From: an uncultured Desulfobacterium sp.
GTDB lineage: Bacteria > Desulfobacterota > Desulfobacteria > Desulfobacterales > Desulfobacteraceae
Direction: 5' to 3'
Assembly: GCA_937124525.1 (NCBI GenBank)
Contig: CAKZLA010000072.1
Coordinates: 1 to 14,167, forward strand
Length of the DNA: 14,167 nucleotides
The notes under the pieces were generated by a model. The model saw only the letters and a list, made by a program, of their open reading frames with translations. It was not told the origin of the DNA and did no database searches. Below are positions 7,387 through 13,301 of this stretch, one piece after another. Made by a program: the position numbers and the translations under genes. Position 1 is the first letter of the stretch. Each line of letters begins with the position of its first letter.

Positions 7387-8376
7387 TTATGAATAATAGG
7401 AGATATACCATTTCACAAACTGTTCAAGCCCTTTGTCAAGGGGTGTCCGGGGGGTAAATCCAGTGCGGGATGTCAACTCGGTGATATCGGCATAGGTGGC
7501 TGGAACATCCCCGGGCTGCATGGGCAGCATATTTTTTATGGCTTTTTTCCCCAGGAGCGTCTCAAGGATTTCGATAAATATTTTCAGTTCAACGGGATGA
7601 TTATTACCAATATTATAAACGACATAGGGGGCAGATGTGCCATCCCCATAGATATTTTCATTGGGTAGCGGAGGCATATCCATTACCTTTATCACCCCTT
7701 GAACAATATCATCAATGTAGGTAAAATCACGTTTCATGTGGCCATGGTTATACACATCAATGGATTTTCCCGCCAGAATAGCTTTGGCAAATTTAAAGTA
7801 GGCCATATCCGGTCGTCCCCAGGGACCATACACCGTGAAAAACCGCAACCCTGTCACGGGAAGCCCATACAGATGACTGTAGGCATGGGCCATGAGCTCA
7901 TTTGATTTCTTGGTGGCTGCGTACAACGACACCGGATGATCCACATTATCCCTCACAGAAAAGGGCATTTTGCGATTGGCCCCGTAAACAGAACTGCTGG
8001 AGGCGTACACCAGATGTCCCACGTGGCTCTGGCGGCATCCCTCCAGAATATTGGCAAACCCCGTGAGATTTGAGTCCACATAGGCGTTGGGATTTTCAAT
8101 GCTGTACCTTACACCTGCCTGGGCTGCAAGGTTTACCACCACGTCAAATTTATTTTTTTCAAACAGGTCTGCCATGGCATCACGGTTTGAAATGTCCACC
8201 GGTTTGAAATGAAAATTTTCATTGGGTTCAAGTTGTTTTAAGCGGTCTTGTTTGAGCTGTGGGTCGTAGTAGTCGTTGAGATTGTCTATACCCAGTATCT
8301 GTTTGCCGGATTTTAAAAGTGCCTGGGTCAGGTGGAAGCCTATGAAGCCTGATACTCCTGTTATTAAAATTGTCAT
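7387..8376 (-). CDS. NAD-dependent epimerase, UDP-glucuronate 4-epimerase-like
   Basis: A 329-residue short-chain dehydrogenase/reductase-type sugar nucleotide enzyme. The Rossmann NAD loop is TGVSGFIG (7-14), the adenine-side acidic region is GIDNLNDYYD, the catalytic Ser region is SSSSVYG, and the YxxxK pair is in YAATKKSNE. RFFTVYGPWGRPDMA is typical of UDP-glucuronate 4-epimerases (CapI/LpsL type), which convert UDP-glucuronate to UDP-galacturonate for surface polysaccharide in the cytosol. The length fits the family (about 330). UDP-glucose 4-epimerase or a dTDP-sugar enzyme is less likely but not excluded. The ATG start has AAAAGGA 8 nt upstream. It is monocistronic here with no glycosyltransferase neighbours. 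Confidence 0.9.
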   Translation of the reverse strand: MTILITGVSGFIGFHLTQALLKSGKQILGIDNLNDYYDPQLKQDRLKQLEPNENFHFKPVDISNRDAMADLFEKNKFDVVVNLAAQAGVRYSIENPNAYVDSNLTGFANILEGCRQSHVGHLVYASSSSVYGANRKMPFSVRDNVDHPVSLYAATKKSNELMAHAYSHLYGLPVTGLRFFTVYGPWGRPDMAYFKFAKAILAGKSIDVYNHGHMKRDFTYIDDIVQGVIKVMDMPPLPNENIYGDGTSAPYVVYNIGNNHPVELKIFIEILETLLGKKAIKNMLPMQPGDVPATYADITELTSRTGFTPRTPLDKGLEQFVKWYISYYS

Positions 8377-8550
8377 GCGAATATCCTTTTTATATTCATT
8401 TAATCCTTAAATACAATAGCTTCGCCAAATTTTTAAAGACTCTTTGAATCAACGGATCAAATACCAAATACAATGACTTTAGATCGTACTTTTCACATCA
8501 TAATAGAGTATGATTTGATTAATAATAAAATTGGCAAAAGTATTGAAGTA

Positions 8551-8680
8551 AAGGGTGTTGAAAAGTATTTTTAAAATATTAATTATTTCAATATGTTATA
8601 CCCCAAAATACCAAAAAAAACCAACATTGGTATAAATGCTTGCTTTTATTATTTAAAATAACAATCGTCTCAACACCCTT
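8551..8680. repeat. 130-nt element bounded by inverted repeats
   Basis: The outer arms AAGGGTGTTGA (8551-8561) and TCAACACCCTT (8670-8680) are exact reverse complements. An inner pair, TTATACC (8596-8602) and GGTATAA (8629-8635), is also exact and can extend by AA/TT across a 2-nt bulge. Both half-arms are exactly 52 nt, although complementarity between the two pairs is poor. It could be a degenerate MITE-like element or a structured RNA; no target-site duplication is clear. Confidence 0.5.
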
Positions 8681-8751
8681 AAATAGTGATCGTTTTTTTA
8701 ATCAATATTAAGCATGCCCCCTAACTTGGACAAGCCAGGACCAAAAAATTT

Positions 8752-8787
8752 TTCGGGCTTGATCATAAGATGGGCCAATTATCGTCA
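8752..8787 (+). repeat. Dispersed intergenic repeat, copy B
   Basis: This segment reads TTCGGGCTTGATCATAAGAT then GGGCCAATTAT. It is the closest relative of copy A at 381-420 (23 of 27 positions, then a similar ATTAT..TCA tail after a 3-nt gap). It lies in the long gap, same strand orientation as the other copies. Confidence 0.6.
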
Positions 8788-8896
8788 ACCCCAGTAATTA
8801 CAGAATTTATCTTTCGATTCAAAGTGGCCGAAGTTTATTATCTGTCCCAACTTTTACGCTGAAATAAGCTCAAACCAATCAAATTTTCGACAATAC

Positions 8897-8918
8897 CCAC
8901 AATATATTGTGGTATAAT
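8897..8918 (+). promoter_or_regulatory. 16-bp palindrome abutting a TATAAT box
   Basis: CCACAATATATTGTGG (8897-8912) is a perfect palindrome directly followed by TATAAT (8913-8918). A TCGACA resembling a -35 box lies at 8887-8892 with a 20-nt spacer. A dyad filling an overlong spacer is the arrangement used by MerR-family activators; a repressor operator is equally possible. The nearest plus-strand gene starts 330 nt downstream. Confidence 0.45.
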
Positions 8919-9119
8919 AATACAATTACAGCAAATGGGGAAATCGAGTATAAAAACAAAATCCATTTTTTTTATTTATGACATACATGACTTAAGTACA
9001 CCATGTCAATTTTCCAAATAAATTTTTCTAAAAATGTACGGGAGCACTCTGTGTGCGAATCAAATCCAATAAATTGACTGTAATCCAAAATCAGAATTGC
9101 TTTGGACCAAGTGGCTCAC

Positions 9120-9148
9120 TTGACAAACTCTCAGATTTTTCCTATAAA
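9120..9148 (+). promoter_or_regulatory. Near-consensus sigma70 promoter of the binding protein-kinase operon
   Basis: TTGACA (9120-9125), a 17-nt spacer and TATAAA (9143-9148) form a near-perfect vegetative promoter. Transcription would begin near 9155, leaving a leader of about 90 nt. A small dyad, AAGTG-GCT-CACTT (9109-9121), overlaps the upstream edge of the -35 box and could be a regulator site. Confidence 0.65.
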
Positions 9149-9244
9149 TAAATGCACTTTACACTCTTCAAACATCAAAGCTTATACCTTATACTACAGC
9201 CCCGGAAGGCCAAAATCAAAATTACCGAGCATTAAGGAAAAATA

Positions 9245-10168
9245 TTGACAAAATCGTTTAAATATTTGATTATTTTTCTTTTTACGCTTTGGTTGGCACA
9301 GGCTGCCCTGCTCCATGCAACCCCCCATCAACCCAATGCAGGCATGATCCTTATTTCAAGTGAGATAAAACCCTTCATTGAAATGGTTAAGGGCTTGGAA
9401 GCCGGTTTATCCATGCCACTTTGCAGGGTATTCATGGATAAAACAGGCGCCCTCTACAGCCCCGACCCTGTGTTTAAACAGCTTAAAAATGATTACTTTG
9501 CCTTTGCCGTGGCCGTGGGCCCTGAGGCCTTGTCCTGGTTTTCCGCCAACGAATGGCATGCCCCCCTTTTTTATGGAATGGTATTGCGTGGCCACGATAT
9601 AGATGCCATGAAAAAAAAACAATGTGGGGTCTCACTAAACCTTTTTTCAACCCGGCAACTCCGGGATATTCAACAAATTCTGCCATCCACAAGACGTCTT
9701 GGTTTATTTTTAAATCCCGGGCAAAATAAAATCGGGCAAGAACTGCTTCAGTCTGTGACAGATATCCCGGAAATTGAGCTAATTCCCATAGATATCACCC
9801 GGGAATCAGAAATCAAAACTAAGCTCAACCAAAAATTGGATTCAGTGGATGCCATTTATTTTATTCCCGATGCCACCATTTCCTCCCCCGTTCTAATCCA
9901 ATATATTATTAAACAGGCCCTGTCACGGGGCGTTCCAACAATTGGCTACAATACATTTTTTCACAAGTCCGGATCCGTTCTTAGCTTTACCATCTCCTAC
10001 TACCAAGTGGGAACCCAGGTGGCCCAGATAATTAAAGATTTTTTCTCAAACGGCAGATGCCAATCCCAGAAACCCAACTATACCATTTTGATGAACCAAC
10101 GGGTGCTGAACCTGCTTCAGCTCGATATCGGAAAATCATTGCCGAACAATCTGGAGCAGCAACCATGA
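9245..10168 (+). CDS. Periplasmic substrate-binding protein, ABC_sub_bind type
   Basis: A 307-residue protein starting at TTG, with AAGGA 6 nt upstream. Residues 1 to about 25 form a signal peptide (KSFKY, then a hydrophobic core, cleavage near LLHA). The mature part has the two-lobed layout of the ABC_sub_bind family (COG2984-like): LGLFLNPGQ (152-160), AIYFIPDATISSP (203-215), RGVPTIGYNTFFHKSGSVLSF (228-248, a strong family signature region) and a C-terminal NQRVLNLLQLDI (284-295). Family members bind small ligands in the periplasm, usually for an ABC importer. Here no permease or ATPase is in view. Instead its stop overlaps the start of a histidine kinase gene (ATGA), so the pair is translationally coupled. 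That suggests it acts as a ligand-sensing partner of the kinase. The ligand cannot be read from the sequence. Confidence 0.8.
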   Translation: MTKSFKYLIIFLFTLWLAQAALLHATPHQPNAGMILISSEIKPFIEMVKGLEAGLSMPLCRVFMDKTGALYSPDPVFKQLKNDYFAFAVAVGPEALSWFSANEWHAPLFYGMVLRGHDIDAMKKKQCGVSLNLFSTRQLRDIQQILPSTRRLGLFLNPGQNKIGQELLQSVTDIPEIELIPIDITRESEIKTKLNQKLDSVDAIYFIPDATISSPVLIQYIIKQALSRGVPTIGYNTFFHKSGSVLSFTISYYQVGTQVAQIIKDFFSNGRCQSQKPNYTILMNQRVLNLLQLDIGKSLPNNLEQQP

Positions 10169-11562
10169 TACACTTTAATTCTATCCACACACGCCTGACA
10201 GCAGTTGCCCTTATTTTCATTGCTGGCACGGCCATCACCATGGGCGTCATCGGTATCAAACTCACCAACCCGTTCCTTGACAAACGCTATCATGATAATT
10301 TTAAGGTGTTGACCGAATATTTTGTCAAAAATGCTGAGTTAGGGATGGTGTTACGGGATTCGGACATGCTGAACGACCTTGCTGTGAACATGCTTGAGAT
10401 AGAGGATATATCACGTGTCAGAATTTATGACACCACAGAAACCCTGATGGCGGATGCCCGAAAAAAAGGCAGCTCTGGCGAGCATGCAATGATAAAAAAA
10501 ACAATCAAGGAAATACGCTTTAACAAAAACAATGACATGCTCCTGTCGGAATCCAATCTCAATTGGACGGTATCTGGAAGAGCCGAAGTGACCTACTCGT
10601 TAGAACATCTCCAGGCCGTCAAGCAGCGTATTGCCCATCGGTACCTTTTTTTTGCTGCAATTTTTTCTCTGTTTCCTGTATTATGGTTCTATTTTGTGGC
10701 AAAATCAATTTCAGCACCACTGACCCGGCTCCTTGACGTGTGCCGGGTGGTTTCAACAGGTAACCTGGAAATCCGGGCGGACACATCAGATACCCTGAAA
10801 GAGGTCAGAACCCTTGGCTTCACCTTTAATGAAATGCTGGATGCCATCCGACAACAAAGGGAAAAAGCGGAAAAAGCCCACGCAGAAATGCTGAAACAAA
10901 ACGCTCTGGCAGAAGTGGGGAAATTTTCCATGATGGTGGCCCATGAAATAAAAAACCCCCTTGCCGTGATCAAAGGAAGCCTTGATATTATAAAAAAACC
11001 AGGCACCTCCCCCCAAATAAGGGGAACGATGTTGAGATATGTGGATGAAGATGTGGGCCGTATCAATCGCCTGGTGGAAGAATTCCTGGAATTTTCACGT
11101 CCTGCTCCCCCTAATTTAGTGCAAATGGATATAAACAATCTGGTCCGCAATCTCATGGAAAAATTCAAAATAATGACAAAAAATTGCCAATTCAAACTCT
11201 CCATAGAAACGACCCCGGCAATGACATTGTGCGACCCCCATCTAATGGAACGCGCCCTGCTGAACATTGTAAAAAATGCCATTCAGTTTGTAAAAGCAAC
11301 ACCCTGTATAGAAATCATCACCATGGCCGAGTTGGATCAATGGAAGGTGTGCATCAAAGATAATGGAAAAGGCATCAGCAAGGATCAGATTGAGCACATA
11401 TTTGAACCATTTTATACAACCAGAGCTCGGGGAACAGGCCTGGGACTTGCCATTACCCGGGATATTATTGCCAGTCATGGCGGAACAATTAACGCAGGAA
11501 ACCGAAGGGGACAGGGGGCCTGGTTTGAAATCACCTTACCCTTTACAGCCTCAACTTTATAA
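10165..11562 (+). CDS. Membrane sensor histidine kinase (HAMP, HisKA, HATPase)
   Basis: A 465-residue kinase. TM1 is about 11-31 and TM2 about 160-181. The periplasmic part (32-159) contains KNAELGMVLRDSDMLNDL and RVRIYD, similar to CHASE8-type sensor domains. A HAMP linker follows (about 180-232), then a coiled segment, the H box VAHEIKNPL with phosphoacceptor His260, N box NIVKN (367-371), G1 DNGKG (399-403), F box FEPF (413-416) and G2 GTGLGL (423-428). All catalytic motifs are intact, so it should autophosphorylate. I chose the ATG at 10165: GGAG lies 8 nt before it and it overlaps the previous stop by 4 nt; the longer frame from 10057 would add 36 residues before TM1 that look like the binding-protein gene read out of frame. 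The expected partner is the NtrC-type regulator 237 nt downstream. Confidence 0.93.
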   Translation: MIHFNSIHTRLTAVALIFIAGTAITMGVIGIKLTNPFLDKRYHDNFKVLTEYFVKNAELGMVLRDSDMLNDLAVNMLEIEDISRVRIYDTTETLMADARKKGSSGEHAMIKKTIKEIRFNKNNDMLLSESNLNWTVSGRAEVTYSLEHLQAVKQRIAHRYLFFAAIFSLFPVLWFYFVAKSISAPLTRLLDVCRVVSTGNLEIRADTSDTLKEVRTLGFTFNEMLDAIRQQREKAEKAHAEMLKQNALAEVGKFSMMVAHEIKNPLAVIKGSLDIIKKPGTSPQIRGTMLRYVDEDVGRINRLVEEFLEFSRPAPPNLVQMDINNLVRNLMEKFKIMTKNCQFKLSIETTPAMTLCDPHLMERALLNIVKNAIQFVKATPCIEIITMAELDQWKVCIKDNGKGISKDQIEHIFEPFYTTRARGTGLGLAITRDIIASHGGTINAGNRRGQGAWFEITLPFTASTL

Positions 11563-11683
11563 TTTGGCTTATCCGGGAGGAATCCGGCTTGCTTTATTGA
11601 ACTTTTTCCCCTATGAACGTTTCATTTACAGATAAAAAAGCACCATAAAACAAACTGATATTATTAGAGTTTCATTTTTAGCT

Positions 11684-11717
11684 GTGGCAGCGTTTGCTGC
11701 CATGTATGTTATATAAA
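11684..11717 (+). promoter_or_regulatory. Dyad with TATAAA box between kinase and regulator genes
   Basis: TGGCAGC-GTTT-GCTGCCA (11685-11702) is a perfect 7-bp stem with a 4-nt loop. TATAAA (11712-11717) follows at a distance that would put the dyad over the -35 region. No -35 box is seen. The dyad has no T tract after it, so a terminator is unlikely. It may be an operator for a separate promoter of the regulator gene. Confidence 0.35.
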
Positions 11718-11732
11718 ATTTGATTCCCGATC

Positions 11733-11746
11733 TGTCCATCAGGACA
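11733..11746 (+). other. Short hairpin in leader of regulator gene
   Basis: TGTCC-ATCA-GGACA is a perfect 5-bp inverted repeat with a 4-nt loop, 54 nt before the regulator start. It could be part of the leader RNA or a second binding site. It is short enough to be chance. Confidence 0.25.
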
Positions 11747-11799
11747 TGACCGCTAAAAATATTGACCACTCAAACAAATATGATTTTTAAGGTATTTTT

Positions 11800-13158
11800 A
11801 TGGCCAGAATACTTGTGGTAGATGATGAAGATCGTGTAAGAACCATATTAAACATCATGTTGTCCAGCAAAGGACATGAAATTAAAGAAGCAGCAGATGG
11901 TGCCCAGGCGTTATCTCTGCTGGATAAGACTGCCTTTGATCTTGTGATATCAGACATCCGTATGGACGGCATGGACGGCAAAGAATTGTTGACCCATATC
12001 AAGCAAAAGGACATTGGGTGCCCGGTTATTTTCCTGACCGCCTTTGGTACCCTTGAATCCGCTGTGGATGCCCTGCGATTAGGGGTTTCTGATTACCTTG
12101 TAAAGCCCTTTGAGGAAAAAGACCTGCATATTGCCGTGGCAAGAGCCCTTGGTATACGAAAAATCATGGCTGAAAACCAACACCTTAGATCCATGATCGC
12201 CCAGAATAATAAAGGCAAAAAAAGGGGCATCTTTGTATCTGTGAAGATTAAAAAAATCAGAGAGATTGCCCTGCGGGTGGCCCAAAGTGATGCCACGGTG
12301 CTGCTCTCCGGTGAATCCGGCACCGGAAAAGAGGTGATTGCCCGGTTGATACACCACTCCAGCGAACGGGCATCTGCCAGATTCGTGGCCATGAACTGCG
12401 CAGCCATATCAGACACCCTGCTGGAATCCGAATTATTTGGCCATGAAAAAGGGTCCTTTACCGGTGCCAACCAGAGAACCGCAGGAAAATTTGAATATGC
12501 CCATGGCGGAACCCTTTTTCTTGATGAAATCGGGGAACTCCCCCTGGAAGCCCAGTCCAAATTTCTGCGGGCCATTCAGGAAAAAGCCTTTCAACGGGTG
12601 GGGGGTAACCAAGATATTCATGTGGACACACGGCTGATATGTGCCACCAACCAGGACCTGGAAACCATGGTGGCCCAGAAAACATTTCGACAGGATCTGT
12701 TTTACAGACTTTCCGTGTTTCCATTGAAGATTCCCCCATTAAGGGAACGCCGGGATGACATTATTCCCATGGCAAAACATTTTATCATGCAAAAGGCAAA
12801 GATCCGGGAACTCAACGGGGAGGTTCTGACACCGGGGGCCTGCCGGATACTGACCGAGTATCCCTGGCCCGGCAACATCCGGGAACTGATCAATGTGGTG
12901 GAGCGGGTCATGATTCTCAAGGACGAAAAACTGCCTGTACATTCAGATGATCTGGGTTTTCTGCGCAATAACCATCACCATAATGGAAGGGAGAACAGCC
13001 TGGTGGAACTCCCCCCCCAGGGTATTAACTTTGACGCACTTCAAAAAAATATTATTGACCAGGCACTGAACATGAGCGCACAGAATCAAAGTGCTGCCGC
13101 ACGATTGCTGGGGCTTTCCCGGGGGCGGTTTCGAACCCTCTTAAAAATGGCAGAATGA
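11800..13158 (+). CDS. NtrC-family sigma54-dependent response regulator
   Basis: A 452-residue protein with the three usual parts. The receiver domain (1-120) has acidic D8/D9, phosphoacceptor Asp52 in SDIRMDG, T80 and K102. The AAA+ domain (about 143-378) has Walker A GESGTGKE (171-178), sigma54 contact loop ELFGHEKGSFTGA (211-223; Ser replaces the usual Ala of GAFTGA), Walker B TLFLDEIGELP (238-248) and the sensor region PWPGNIREL (355-363). The C-terminus has a Fis-type helix-turn-helix, SAAARLLGLSRGRFRTLL (431-448), ending only four residues later. Phosphorylation by the upstream kinase would trigger oligomerisation and ATP-driven opening of sigma54 promoters. The ATG start has TAAGG 7 nt upstream. 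The TonB receptor directly downstream is the natural candidate target. Confidence 0.94.
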   Translation: MARILVVDDEDRVRTILNIMLSSKGHEIKEAADGAQALSLLDKTAFDLVISDIRMDGMDGKELLTHIKQKDIGCPVIFLTAFGTLESAVDALRLGVSDYLVKPFEEKDLHIAVARALGIRKIMAENQHLRSMIAQNNKGKKRGIFVSVKIKKIREIALRVAQSDATVLLSGESGTGKEVIARLIHHSSERASARFVAMNCAAISDTLLESELFGHEKGSFTGANQRTAGKFEYAHGGTLFLDEIGELPLEAQSKFLRAIQEKAFQRVGGNQDIHVDTRLICATNQDLETMVAQKTFRQDLFYRLSVFPLKIPPLRERRDDIIPMAKHFIMQKAKIRELNGEVLTPGACRILTEYPWPGNIRELINVVERVMILKDEKLPVHSDDLGFLRNNHHHNGRENSLVELPPQGINFDALQKNIIDQALNMSAQNQSAAARLLGLSRGRFRTLLKMAE

Positions 13159-13159
13159 C

Positions 13160-13183
13160 GGGCAGACTTCTTAAAGCTTGCCC
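13160..13183 (+). terminator. Possible terminator stem after regulator gene
   Basis: GGGCAGACTT pairs with AAGCTTGCCC around a CTTA loop, with one G-T wobble and one mismatch, starting 2 nt after the stop codon. The stem is sound, but no T tract follows (ACAAAAATAAT), so intrinsic termination would be weak. Confidence 0.3.
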
Positions 13184-13216
13184 ACAAAAATAATTTGGCA
13201 CCTATTGATCAGATTC

Positions 13217-13288
13217 CCGAATATTCCGAATCCGAATAATAAAGGAACCCATTTTCAAACGTGTCAACGGATCAAGTACATGCCGAAT
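13217..13288 (+). repeat. Four CCGAAT boxes upstream of TonB receptor
   Basis: CCGAAT occurs at 13217, 13226, 13232 and 13283, the first three clustered in 21 nt and the last immediately upstream of the proposed start. They could be half-sites for a regulator. The motif is short and the clustering could be chance. Confidence 0.3.
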
Positions 13289-13301
13289 AACGGGGATTGA
13301 T

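Larger units (their letters stand above)
8377..9244. other. Long divergent intergenic region
   Basis: This 868-nt, very AT-rich stretch separates the minus-strand epimerase from the plus-strand binding-protein operon. No protein gene is supported. It contains the 130-nt inverted-repeat element (8551-8680), repeat copy B (8752-8787), a perfect palindrome with a TATAAT box (8897-8918), a weak terminator-like stem (8933-8968) and the operon promoter (9120-9148). AAAAGTATT is directly repeated at 8536 and 8561. Confidence 0.6.

Noticed and set aside
9041..9060. GGGAGCACTC...GTGTGCGAA as a CIRCE heat-shock operator
   Set aside because: Only part of one half-site matches, the 9-nt spacing and second half are missing, and no chaperone gene follows.
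10057..10164. Upstream ATG of the kinase frame
   Set aside because: It would overlap the binding-protein gene by 112 nt, and the extra 36 residues precede TM1 without any family similarity; the ATG at 10165 has the ribosome-binding site and ATGA overlap.
11684..11700. Sigma54-like GTGGCAGC...TTGCT before the regulator gene
   Set aside because: The GG and GC dinucleotides are separated by 8 nt instead of the required 10, and the sequence is better explained as a perfect dyad.
11762..11790. TTGACC with TTTTAA as a promoter right before the regulator
   Set aside because: The -10 is poor and the predicted start would leave the ribosome-binding site outside or at the very end of the transcript.
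8449..13279. TCAACGGATCAA present at 8449-8460 and 13264-13275
   Set aside because: Several exact 12-mer pairs are expected by chance in 14 kb, and the flanks differ after a few bases.
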